Assembly: GCA_949152475.1 (NCBI GenBank)
Contig: OX424562.1
Coordinates: forward strand, 36,724,657-36,788,656
Direction of reading: 5' to 3'
From: Terebella lapidaria
Lineage: Eukaryota; Annelida; Polychaeta; Terebellida; Terebellidae
DNA length: 64,000 bases
Below, piece by piece: positions 1 to 8,889 of the stretch (position 1 is its first letter; each line of letters starts with the position of its first letter). A program made the translations under genes and the position numbers. The notes beneath the pieces are model-generated. The model was given only the letters and a program-made list of their open reading frames with translations, was not told the origin of the DNA and ran no database searches.

Positions 1-2658
1 ATTGCTCTCATATTTCGTGTCCACCGACTCACGTATGTCTGCTTGGATACAGTTTATCTCTTCAGTGTTGGCTGTTGGCAAATTACTCTGCACAGATTCT
101 GGAGAGCATGGTTCAAAAACGACATAGTGTGATTGTCCAATAAGACCCAGATGAAATTTATGTGTTCCTGTGAACCTGGATGACACATTGTGAGTTGCCA
201 TGTTCGTTGTCGTGTGTACAGTAACATTAAGAGAAAACATGTCTGTTATTGCCTGGAGTGATATGTGTTCGCCCCATTGTTGTCCCGATTCCAGCTTTTG
301 CAGATAATTGATCCATTGCAACTCCATGCGTGTTTCTATATCATCTATCTTAGCAATTGATCTGTCGATACTGGATGGTTGCTCAGTGTCTGCATTTGAC
401 ATGTCATCAGATGCCACAACAGCACACACAAAATCACGATAAAATTGTGAATTAGACTCCATGAATTCAGCTAGACTTTTTCTCAAGCATGATTGATTCA
501 TAGTAGCAATTCCCAATCTTTTCAGCTGGTGACAAACAGAATGGAAGAGGCAGTTACCATCACCGGGGACATCTACGATATTCATATCATGTTGCTTAGC
601 AAGTTTATTTAACAAAGCCATGCCAGAGTTTGGTGGGGGATACACTACTGCATAGACAGTACTGACATTCTTACCATCAGTGCTCGTATGCATACTTGTG
701 ACAGCTTTCTTGTTTGAGCCTTTCTTTTTTCTGTGACCTCTCTTTGCTTTGCTGCCAGAACCATTGACATTTTTTTCCTTCATTCGGAGTTCTATGTCTG
801 CTACGATTACACCATCTAATGTCTTGTCAGACATACTTTGCTTGGTGTTACTTCTCTCATTGTTGCTTTTAACTGTGCACTTGACTTGAGATGTTTTGAC
901 CATATTGTCAGGAATACTACGTGGTGTTGACGGTTCTTCGTGATCTCCAGCAACTGAACTATACTCAGATGCTTCATTCGACTTGGTTGGTTCTTGTCTG
1001 GCAGTGGTTGGTTCTGACTGGCTGTTAGACTGTATCATCGCTTTCCACATATCTGGGTCATCATTTTCTGCATCGTTTATCCAACTGTCATTGATCTGGA
1101 TATCTGCATAAAGGGGGTTGTTACGTTTCAAGTAGTTGAGTGCATTCAAAACTTTCTCTGGCCTGACATAATCATACATGTAGTGTGATTTGTACTTCAC
1201 ATTTCTCTTGAATTTCAGTGGAATGATCTGTGTTTCTGACGGTAGTCGAGGCAATTGTTCACAGACAAAGTTTAGTTTCGCTGGGACATTGACGGCTGGC
1301 CCGTGTATACCCTGCTGTTTGCCCCGAGGTAAGCCAACCATTTTCATGAAAGGGATCCGCTGTGAAATCAGCCGGACTTCTAACGCATTCAAGTCCGTCA
1401 ATTCTGGTGGTTGCACGGTTAGTGACAGTCCGTTAGCTTTTGACTGTGCAGGCATATTTCCCTTTTTCAATGCGGCTCCGCAGTTGCGACAGATATATTC
1501 TTTCCCATCCATTGATAATTTTCGTAACTCCAATATACTTGACATCATACGTTTTGGGACTTTCTTATATGTCTTCTCCTTTAGCAGAGTGACTGAGGTT
1601 TTGTACAGTAGTCTGTGACAAGATATACAAATATAATTGCATGAGTTCTTAACGCTTCGAAGAAACTTAGCAACAAGTACATTATTTGGAAGAATTCTTG
1701 CACGTTTTACTTGGTCATAAGCCAGTTGTTTCCGTAGCCTGATGTTTCGCTTTTGTGGTGTCTCAGATGCTCGCACTTCCATCATTTTCTCTCGCACTTT
1801 TCCAAGTCTCTCGCTCTTTCTCTGGGGTGTTTCGGATGCTCGCACTTCCATCATTTTCTCTCGCACTTTTCCAAGTCTCTCGCTCTTTCTCTGGGGTGAT
1901 TCGGATGCTCGCACTTCCATCATTTTCTCTCGCACTTTTCCAAGTCTCTCATTCTTTCTCTGGGGTGTTTCGGATGCTCGCACTTCCATCATTTTCTCTC
2001 GCACTTTTCCAAGTCTCTCGCTCTTTCTCTGAGGTGTTTCAGATGCTCGCACTTCCATCATTTTCTCTCGTACTTTCCCAAGCCTTTCAGTCTTTCTCTG
2101 GAGTGTTTCAGATGCTCGCGCTTCCATCATTTTCTCTCGCACTTTCCCAAGCCTTTCAGTCTTTCTCTGGGGTGTTTCAGATGCTCGCGCTTCAGTTATA
2201 TTCTGCCGTACTTTCTCAAGCCTTTCACACTTTTGCTGGGATGTTTCAGATGTTCGCACTTCCTTCGTTTTCTCACGCATTTTTCCCAGTCTGTCACATT
2301 TCCTCTGTGGCGTTTCAGAAGCTCGCAATGCCTTCATTTTTTCTGCAACTTTCTTACATCGGATAACCTTCTCATAGCTTTCTTCCCCATCTCGCTTAAA
2401 TCGTTTCGCAGTTTTGTCAACCTCACGTGCATTGTCTAAATTATCTTCTGACATGTCCTCTCGGAACTTTCTCTTTGTTAATCTATCCAACTGACGTTGA
2501 GATTCCCTTCTCTCATCTGACATGTTATTCCGTGCCGTTGCGTTCTGTTCACGTACACATTCCCGTTTATCTTCAGACATGTCTTCCCGTACCTTTTGCA
2601 TCCTCAGTTTTGTTTCCTTAGCTCTTTGTTCCACACTCTTTTTCTTACGTCGGGGCAT
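1..2658 (-). CDS. Helitron-type replication protein, N-terminal part (runs off left edge)
   Basis: Reading down from an ATG at 2658, the frame stays open for 886 codons to base 1, where the window cuts it; I checked every codon for stops. The start is chosen because the protein opens with a basic stretch (MPRRKKKS) and upstream DNA is AT-rich non-coding. Residues about 1-100 are charged; about 100-305 are nine 23-residue repeats; two Cys pairs (CISC near 343, CRNC near 389) precede a segment with LPRGKQQGIHGPAVNVP near 442, the pattern of DUF6570 in animal Helitron proteins. A Lys/Arg-rich tract lies near 632-655. PGDGNCLFHS near 695 carries the Asp and Cys of an OTU protease, and HYVVFEP near 840 fits its His. 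Known Helitron proteins continue into a rolling-circle nuclease and a PIF1 helicase, which would lie left of base 1. No break is seen, so the element may be young. Family assignment is from motif recognition. Confidence 0.85.
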   Translation of the reverse strand, partial: MPRRKKKSVEQRAKETKLRMQKVREDMSEDKRECVREQNATARNNMSDERRESQRQLDRLTKRKFREDMSEDNLDNAREVDKTAKRFKRDGEESYEKVIRCKKVAEKMKALRASETPQRKCDRLGKMREKTKEVRTSETSQQKCERLEKVRQNITEARASETPQRKTERLGKVREKMMEARASETLQRKTERLGKVREKMMEVRASETPQRKSERLGKVREKMMEVRASETPQRKNERLGKVREKMMEVRASESPQRKSERLGKVREKMMEVRASETPQRKSERLGKVREKMMEVRASETPQKRNIRLRKQLAYDQVKRARILPNNVLVAKFLRSVKNSCNYICISCHRLLYKTSVTLLKEKTYKKVPKRMMSSILELRKLSMDGKEYICRNCGAALKKGNMPAQSKANGLSLTVQPPELTDLNALEVRLISQRIPFMKMVGLPRGKQQGIHGPAVNVPAKLNFVCEQLPRLPSETQIIPLKFKRNVKYKSHYMYDYVRPEKVLNALNYLKRNNPLYADIQINDSWINDAENDDPDMWKAMIQSNSQSEPTTARQEPTKSNEASEYSSVAGDHEEPSTPRSIPDNMVKTSQVKCTVKSNNERSNTKQSMSDKTLDGVIVADIELRMKEKNVNGSGSKAKRGHRKKKGSNKKAVTSMHTSTDGKNVSTVYAVVYPPPNSGMALLNKLAKQHDMNIVDVPGDGNCLFHSVCHQLKRLGIATMNQSCLRKSLAEFMESNSQFYRDFVCAVVASDDMSNADTEQPSSIDRSIAKIDDIETRMELQWINYLQKLESGQQWGEHISLQAITDMFSLNVTVHTTTNMATHNVSSRFTGTHKFHLGLIGQSHYVVFEPCSPESVQSNLPTANTEEINCIQADIRESVDTKYESN
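1745..2365 (-). repeat. 69-bp coding minisatellite, 9 units, inside the Helitron gene
   Basis: The marker gatgctcgc (or a close variant) recurs at 1766, 1835, 1904, 1973, 2042, 2111, 2180, 2249 and 2318, always 69 bp apart, so the frame is kept. Each unit encodes 23 residues: REKMMEVRASETPQ followed by RKSERLGKV-like sequence. The units at the N-terminal side of the protein (2180-2318) are diverged, while those at 1766-2042 are nearly identical, as expected if new copies are added at one end. The repeat is strongly charged and probably helical. Confidence 0.9.
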
Positions 2659-3350
2659 TTTAAAATATTCTGATAATCCTGATAAAGCCTGATAACTTAT
2701 TGTCAATTTCAATAAGGTTTATACTCTAACCAGTAAATTAATATGCGAACTTTTTTCCAATTCCAATTGCTTTCTTGGATTTAACAATGGGTTTTAACAA
2801 AAATCCACAGTTGCACAATATCTTCTATCTATTCAGTCAATCTTGCAGACAATGTAATCAATAACCTATTTTACTTTAACCAACTAGTTATTGTTTATCC
2901 AACAAATATTTACGAATTCCTCCCAATCCAGATTTTCCTGTGTTCACTGTCTGTTTAATAGTATCTCCCAAATATTTAAAGTCAACAAACCAAACAATAT
3001 ATCTTGCATGTATTCTGGAATCAAAAAAGTGGAAAGCGAACACAACAAATGAAAGCAAATATATATTTTATTCACACAATCAGTGCTTTTTGACAATACA
3101 CGTTTTTGAACCGCTCCGTCAATTTTTTTCTGTTGACATCAACAACAAACTTCTAGAATAGGTGGCATCCAGTTCATAAACTGAACAATACACTGATGAA
3201 GTCAATGTACAGCAAAAAGTATGAATGACAGTTTGTGATAAGTATTTTTGTATATATATCTGTATATTGTTGGTAATATACTTGGTAATATATTGGGTAA
3301 TTCAGTACTGCAGTTTACGGATTGCAGTTTTAGTTCCGGGACTAACCACG
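2659..3350. other. AT-rich flank upstream of the Helitron gene
   Basis: This stretch should hold the promoter and the 5' terminus of the Helitron. I see no convincing coding frame, and cannot place the expected 5'-TC terminus because Helitrons have no terminal inverted repeats. Short AT-rich runs, including a (TA) stretch near 3248, are the only structure. Confidence 0.5.
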
Positions 3351-4199
3351 CTGGATTAGCCACTCCACTCAAACCAAACTACTGTTCGGTGAGTGTTTCC
3401 ACACGCTGGTGGTAGACCCTGGTGATCTCCACCCCTGGGTACGCACAGGAAGTGAATATAACCAGGTATGGTCTTTGTGTGGTGAAGTGCCTCAGTGTCA
3501 CACGATAGTGAAAACACGCACTTCCAAACAACAACACCTGCAAAATACAAAAGGACACAATGTGGAATTAATAATGATACTAGTAATAATAAATAATAAT
3601 AATGTATTGACGAAAATACAATAACATAATAATAATTAATTTGGTTAATTATTACCAATTTCATTTTCAATTCATTTGCCATTTGGTCTTATATGCATTG
3701 GGAAGTCTACAAAAAACTAGGAAGAATCCAAAAAACATCCTCATCATAATGCAGTGAAAGGCAGTGAAAAACATACAACTATAAATTTCATTTCAAACAC
3801 TAGTAGTACAAGGGTAAGTTCCATTGAGAGTAGAATGGAAAATAGGAGAATGGAGATAGTAGAAAATATATTCTATTGATAGTAGAATGGAAGATACAAG
3901 ATACTTTACAGGTACATGCAGAACCTGTCATCTCTTTCTATAACACAAAGAAATGCCTCATTCACAAGAGGTTCTTCCTGGTATGAACAAATTACATTGC
4001 ATTATGAGGATGTGTTTTGGGAGTTTAAACACGTTTATGTCACCTCAACAATTGTCTTTCACCTATGTTAAAATTTATGAAATATTGAAATATCATATTT
4101 CAACAATAGATTCTCATAGACAAAATTTGTATTCTATTCTCCTATGTCAATACACTTATCGATAGTATATTACACAAATATTTTGACACTGATTTAATA
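3351..4199. other. non-coding stretch with an imperfect (AAT)n run
   Basis: An imperfect AAT/TAA microsatellite lies at about 3567-3640. The small frames either side carry no recognisable domain. If the exon model at 4200-4304 is right, part of this is the 3' untranslated region of that minus-strand gene. Confidence 0.4.
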
Positions 4200-4304
4200 C
4201 TAATTTCCACAAATGACTTTATACCAAGTTAACACAGCACAGAAACTCCAGGAAAGAGGACACTCTAAATCCAGTGCTGTGTCCAAGTCTGGTGTTCTGC
4301 TGAT
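4200..4304 (-). CDS. possible last exon of an unidentified minus-strand gene
   Basis: On the minus strand a pyrimidine-rich stretch ending in TTTGCAG precedes base 4304, and a frame of 34 codons (starts ISRTPDLDTAL) runs to a TAG at 4200. In another phase the exon would end early with a different C-terminus. It is grouped with candidate exons at 4674-4769 and 6536-6664 because in one phase all three join at phase 0. I do not recognise the protein. This is a splice-site and open-frame argument only. Confidence 0.25.
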   Translation of the reverse strand: MSRTPDLDTALDLECPLSWSFCAVLTWYKVICGN

Positions 4305-4673
4305 CTGCAAATAGGATAAATTAAATAACTGTATCAATGCAGCAGTCATCAGACACTGTGTACATGGATGGTGCATGCAGCAATAATTATACTGTAACCC
4401 CCCTGAATTTGTGCGTCCATTAATATTCACAATTCTTGTGTCTTAATTTAGAACGCAAAATTTCTGGATGTGATTTTTTTTTTCTTCAAGCCAAATAATT
4501 GATTTGCGAATGCATAAGCAAAATTAAATCGTTGTAAACATGTCAATATCGCATAAACATGAACTTAAACGGACGAGAAATTTCGGGGTTTACACTTACA
4601 GTAGAGTAATATGTTTCGGATATTATTGAATTGCAAATTCTCAAGTCAACATATTTTTTACAGGTAAACTCAC

Positions 4674-4769
4674 CTGAATACAAGAACAGCAGGTCCTAAA
4701 CGGATGCAATGTCCTGCAAAGCCGGGAACAGGTGAAGAGCACACAGGGATCAATGGCATACAGCCACAG
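4674..4769 (-). CDS. possible internal exon, same unidentified gene
   Basis: The minus strand has a strong donor (ATTCAG then GTGAGT) at the 4674 end. There is a choice of two acceptor AGs upstream, giving an exon from 4776 or 4769. From 4769 it is 96 nt, 32 codons, Cys-rich (begins LWLYAIDPC). From 4776 another frame is also open and reads LSCGCMPLIPV... through FAGHCIRLGPAVLVF, which looks at least as protein-like but would need a different upstream exon. I cannot decide between them, and no known domain is recognised. Confidence 0.25.
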
Positions 4770-4776
4770 CTCAACA

Positions 4777-5005
4777 CTGGAAACGAATAAAACACTAGTG
4801 TTCATATCTGTATATTTCTTTTAACATTACACCAATGCATATGATGACACATCCCAACACATTAAATAAACATAGGACAAACTAGACGCTTCCGGTCGCC
4901 TACGACCGCTTGGGTGTATCCCCCGTAGCCCTATCATCCCTGTTGCCCCAAATATATCACTGATGTACATTGTGAGTGTGAAACCTTTCAAGCTTATTGA
5001 AGGTC
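4777..5005. other. non-coding spacer
   Basis: AT-rich DNA between a possible exon and the tandem repeats. No frame, hairpin or repeat that I could support was seen. Confidence 0.4.
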
Positions 5006-5009
5006 GAAT

Positions 5010-5540
5010 TCAAGATCACCACTAAAATCACTGCATACGAATTTCCATTTCGACATGTTCGATAAAATAACGAAATTACAGCCAGATAAAAGTTTTCACC
5101 CAAAGTTATACTTCAACTCAGAATATTTGACAAACTTGGTTCCAAGTTGAAATTCAAGCAAAAGTTGACAAAAACTGCATTTCAAGATGACTAAATTGGA
5201 GCCAGATCGAACTTTTCACCATAAGTGATATTTCAACTCATACTATATGCCAAACTTGGTTCCAAGTTGAAATTCAAAGTAAAAGTTGACCAAAACTACA
5301 TTTCAAGATGACGAAATAGGAGCCAGATCAAACTTTTCACCATAATTTAAATTTTAATTCATAATAATTATGTGCCAAACTTGGTTTCGAGCTGAAATTC
5401 AAGTAAAAGTTTACCAAAACTGCATTTCACGATGACGAAATTGGAGCCAGATCGATTTTTACACCATAAATTATATTTTAATTCATAATATGTGCCAAAC
5501 TTGGTTTCAAGTTGAAATTCAAAGTAAAAATTGACTTTAA
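5010..5540. repeat. tandem repeat, about 120 bp, 4 copies
   Basis: The marker caaacttggtt recurs at 5131, 5251, 5376 and 5496 (spacing 120, 125, 120). Each unit also carries 'gagccagatc', 'cttttcacc' and 'gttgaaattcaa'. Copies differ by substitutions and small indels, so the repeat is old. Confidence 0.85.
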
Positions 5541-5975
5541 TGGTAAAAATAATGTTAACTTATCCGGTTACACCCATGAAATCTCTACTGGACAAAACTT
5601 TTAAATTGTTGAGCCCAATAATAAATGTTTCTTGTCTTAACTATTTTTCTTGAGGTCATTAATAGACTTAACTAGTAAAAATGATGTTAACTTATTCGGC
5701 TACAGCCATGAAATCTCTACTGCACAGAAGCTTTACCTTGTTGAGCCCAATAATAAATGTTTCTTGTCTTAACTATTTTTATTGTGGTCAATAATAGACT
5801 TAACTAGTGAAAATAATGTTAACTTATTTGGTTACACCTGTGAAATCTCTACTGGACAAAACCTTTACCTTGTTGCATGAGCTCAATAATAAATGTTTCT
5901 CATCTTAACTTTTTTTATTGTGGTCAATAATAGACTTAACTAGTAAAACCAATGTTAACTTATTCAGTAATATTG
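5541..5975. repeat. tandem repeat, about 133 bp, 3 to 4 copies
   Basis: The marker gttaactta recurs at about 5554, 5685, 5818 and 5953 (spacing 131-135). Shared blocks include 'gaaatctctactg', 'caataataaatgtttct' and 'aatagacttaactagt'. It directly abuts the 120-bp repeat but shares no obvious sequence with it. Confidence 0.85.
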
Positions 5976-6287
5976 TTCTGTTTTCACCAAAAACATCAGT
6001 TCTGTATTCTGAACAAGAATCCAGTGCAATTTGCTTTCATAGTACAGGTTATTGGAGTGATCACACATGTCAAAGTAGGCATTTTAATTGTTGTAATAAG
6101 TTAACCTCTCAAACTTATTAATATTTATTCGATCATTCTGAAAAACAATAGGTTTCGTGTGATGGTCTTTCTCATTGAGCCTGTGCGATTTCATCATCAT
6201 TCATCGAAAACTCCCACCCGTAGAGCGTTCACAACCCATGTGTGTTAAACAGGCTAATTTGAGCACAAAATGTTACGCCAATCGGCT

Positions 6288-6313
6288 ATTTTGGTTGCTA
6301 TGGCAACCAAAAT
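6288..6313. promoter_or_regulatory. perfect-arm palindrome matching an RFX X-box
   Basis: Arms ATTTTGGTTGC and GCAACCAAAAT flank a 4-base centre TATG. The core GTTGCTATGGCAAC fits the X-box consensus RYYNYYATRRNRAC at every position. RFX factors bind such sites in promoters of ciliary and other genes. Here it lies inside a repeat, so function is uncertain. Confidence 0.45.
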
Positions 6314-6424
6314 CGATAGGTGTTGAGATCTCACCATAAGTCATGTCCATATAAAATATTATCAAAATCGGTTCAGATTTGTAAGCTCTAGCGCGTTCAC
6401 AAGAAAGTGTCTGCGGACGCGGAC

Positions 6425-6457
<33 letters not shown>
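6425..6457. repeat. (GCG)11 microsatellite
   Basis: Eleven GCG/CGG units in a row, preceded by two copies of gcggac. The proline and arginine runs it encodes in short frames are an artefact of the repeat. Confidence 0.95.
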
Positions 6458-6458
<1 letters not shown>

Positions 6459-6535
6459 GACGATCGTAAATCCATAGTATCCGCCGAACTTTGTTCGGGG
6501 GATACAATTATGCTGAATAGCCAAGTCATACTTAC

Positions 6536-6664
6536 TAGTACAAGGATACAAACCTCAGAATCTGTCTCCCAAATGTACAAGGACAAGATGGATGAAAGTG
6601 ACAAGGGTGTCTGACTGTCTGTCAACCAGCGAAGTTGACTCCACACATCCACAAAACAACGGTA
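6536..6664 (-). CDS. possible internal exon, same unidentified gene
   Basis: On the minus strand CTGATCAG gives an acceptor at 6664 and GTACTA followed by GTAAGTATG gives a strong donor at 6536. The enclosed 129 nt are open in one frame for exactly 43 codons (begins YRCFVDVWSQLRW, ends ETDSEVCILVL) and hold Trp/Leu-rich sequence of the kind seen in folded proteins. The 1.8-kb interval to the next candidate exon is filled with repeats. The function is unknown. Confidence 0.3.
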
Positions 6665-6778
6665 CTGATCAGATGAAGGTGAAATTTGTAGCAGGTACTA
6701 GTACTGCACGCTCAGAAACCTGTTAAGAGATTTAATAAACATGATAATAGATCACTGTACATGATATACAGTGGATCC

Positions 6779-6929
6779 TGTGTTAAAGACCACCTGGTTT
6801 GAGAGACAACCCTGTGTTTTAGGACCACTCCACTTGGTCCCAAGTGGCCTTTTATGATGTAAATGAACCTGTCATGAGAGACCACCTTTTTGGGGTCCCC
6901 TGGGTGGTCTTAAAACACAGGATGCACTG
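6779..6929. mobile_element. pogo-like MITE, 151 bp
   Basis: Starts CAGTGGATCCTGTG and ends CACAGGATGCACTG, with inverted repeats of about 28 bp that continue through aGACCACC and GGTGGTC. It is flanked on both sides by TA, the target of pogo/Tc1-type transposases. There is no coding capacity, so it would be mobilised in trans. Confidence 0.75.
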
Positions 6930-7054
6930 TATTCATGTGTTATGTCTCTCACAGCATGTTACTCTCAACATAACCTCTGACTTGAGCAAGGTCATCAAAA
7001 ATGTACCTAGTACATAGCATAGGACCATGCATAAGACTTCCCATATGCTCATAC

Positions 7055-7225
7055 GGTGGTCCCCCTCAGATAAGACCTACCCTTCTGCCACAAAATTAAG
7101 GTCTTATCTAAGGGAATGTCTTATTAGAGGGGTTAATTTACACGCTAATGTTATCCTTGCACCACACAAAAAGGTCTTCACAGAAGGGGAAGTCTCTAAA
7201 TATGAGGGGCCGGAGAGAAGTTAAT
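7055..7225. mobile_element. diverged fragment of the same CAGTGGTCCCC MITE group
   Basis: Contains ggtggtccccctcag and ataagacctaccctt, the end sequence of the 7239-7312 MITE followed by longer internal DNA. A related piece with ataagacctaccc, gcaccac(a/g)caaaaag and gaaggggtta is at 53,466-53,605. This suggests a longer relative from which the short MITEs were derived. Confidence 0.45.
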
Positions 7226-7238
7226 GGTATTAGATATA

Positions 7239-7312
7239 CAGTGGTCCCCCTCAGATAAGACCGGGGGGTCTTATCTGAGCCCCCCCTGGTCTTATCTGAG
7301 GGAGGACCATTG
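7239..7312. mobile_element. 74-bp pogo-like MITE, almost a pure hairpin
   Basis: CAGTGGTCCCCCTCAGATAA at the left is mirrored by cttatctgagGGAGGACCATTG at the right, with only about 20 bp between the arms, and TA on each side. The RNA or single-stranded DNA would fold almost completely. Confidence 0.8.
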
Positions 7313-7556
7313 TATATCCGATACAATTACCTTCTCCGTATAAATATTTAATTTCCAAATTATTTCATAAATATAAATATTTAATTTCCAAATTACTTTG
7401 TCCTATAGGGCTAAAAAAAAACGACAACACTGTAGGCCTACATATGCATATTATATCTGAACAACAGTGGTGTATACATATTTCAGTTTGTTAGCACCAT
7501 TGGCTAGATCTACTCGTGTGCAGATATACAGATCATCGACCTTTTTATCACCGTGT

Positions 7557-8520
7557 CCCATTACCGTGGTTTTTGGTTTTTCTTACTGACGATTACTGAC
7601 GAAAAATCGGAAATTAAAGGGTATATATCACGAAAATTGGATTGAACCATGGTTGCTAGGGCTAATATTTAATTAAAAACGAGATATACATGAATGAAAC
7701 CATTTCAGACTATAGAGTAATATCAATATATTGAGGAAAATATCAGCAAAATGTCTGAACACAACCCTTAGCAACCAGTACAGGCATTCGAAACCAGCGA
7801 TAATAGGACACATTAACTTAACATGGCTCTAAACGTCAGTGATTTCTCAGGCCACTATTGGTTGCTAAGGAGTGTTTTTGTACATTCTGTTGATCAATTA
7901 CATAAAATATTGTCATTACCCGGTAATCTTAATTGGTTTGATACTTTTATGTCTTGTTTTAAATTGAATACCAGCCATACCAACCTGGTTGCTAAGGGCC
8001 AAATCAGCCCATTGGTTGCCATAGCAACTAAAATTGATATGCATTGACTGACTATTCCTACTGTACAATATACCTGATAAGTTTTAGTGACCTAACATAA
8101 GCCTAAATGCCTAATTGTGACTTATTTGAACACCTCATTAAAAAGCAATCTGTCAATGACGTCACATATATTACTTGCATACTAATTAGCTGACAGATTT
8201 TTCAAGACTATTGGGGGAAATTTGCCAGATTTTCAATATTAAAATAGCTATAACTTTTTAACAAATCGAGATGTCAACATTCTGTAAAGACTGTTCTATT
8301 CAGCTCGACGAGTGGCTTCAAATAAAATGATATCGTATTTTCGTGATACATAGTACCCTTTAATATTAGGCTCAAAAGGTGTTGGCGAAAACAGCTTTCA
8401 ATTCAAAGTTATTTTTTTCGTGTGGCAGACTATGTCCATGATGATACCTGGAGTGCAAATGTTTTCTACCTACAAATCAATAAATAGACCAATATGGTAA
8501 CAAGACGCCACGGTAATGGG
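7557..8520. mobile_element. 964-bp inverted-repeat element carrying several X-box-like motifs
   Basis: The ends are CCCATTACCGTGG (7557-7569) and its exact inverse (8508-8520). A second inverted pair lies further in: attaaagggtatatatcacg near 7613 and its inverse near 8337-8364. Inside are GGTTGCTA(A/G)GG at 7651, 7860 and 7987, the inverse at 7765-7776, and a full X-box-like GTTGCCATAGCAAC at 8015-8028. No transposase frame is present. Target duplication is not clear, so the true ends may lie a few bases outside. Confidence 0.55.
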
Positions 8521-8613
8521 TGCTGAGTCTGACTTGCATGTATATCTACTTGTACTTATCCAACAGCTCATGTATGTCCGCATCTACTAGTATGGCTAAG
8601 GTTTGTCTAGTTT

Positions 8614-8887
8614 GTCCGCATATGAGCTATCCGTCCTAGCTTCGCCGCATTCCAAAATTCGCCAACAATACCGGTAACCAAGAGCCAACTTTAGCTTGCT
8701 CAATATTTTCAGGTCTTGTCAATTTTAATGCAAATAAAACCAACCAGTTTTATCATCAGTCGAGACTCTGATATCAGATCTTTGTAATAGCAGTTTATTT
8801 TCCAACAAAACAAGCTTCTGAGCTCTGATAATATGGAGTTGGCGAATTTTGGGATGTGGCGAATTTAGGACGGACGGCTCGTACATG
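8614..8887. mobile_element. MITE of about 270 bp with 40-48 bp inverted ends
   Basis: Left end reads ...gagctatCCGTCCTAGCTTCGCCGCATTCC then AAAATTCGCCAAC (to 8666). The right end (8838-8885) is its inverse with few changes: GTTGGCGAATTTT ... TTTAGGACGGACGGCTC. The middle is AT-rich and non-coding. Confidence 0.65.
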
Positions 8888-8889
8888 CT

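Larger units (their letters stand above)
6180..6505. mobile_element. dispersed non-autonomous repeat with GGC-rich end
   Basis: The segment has the look of a common marine-invertebrate interspersed repeat: an AT-rich body, then 'gcgttcacaagaaagtgtctgcgg', a GC-rich trinucleotide run, and a short hairpin end (ccgaactttgttcgg). Its centre carries the palindrome described separately, which recurs in diverged form at 8014-8040 together with the following aaaat(c/t)gata. The outer limits are not sharp. Confidence 0.45.

Noticed and set aside
1742-2366. Plus-strand frames of 96 and 203 codons with repeated MLALPSFSLALFQ
   Set aside because: They are the antisense shadow of the 69-bp repeat in the Helitron gene on the minus strand.
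6273-6652. Polyproline and polyarginine proteins
   Set aside because: They are translations of the (GCG)11 run.
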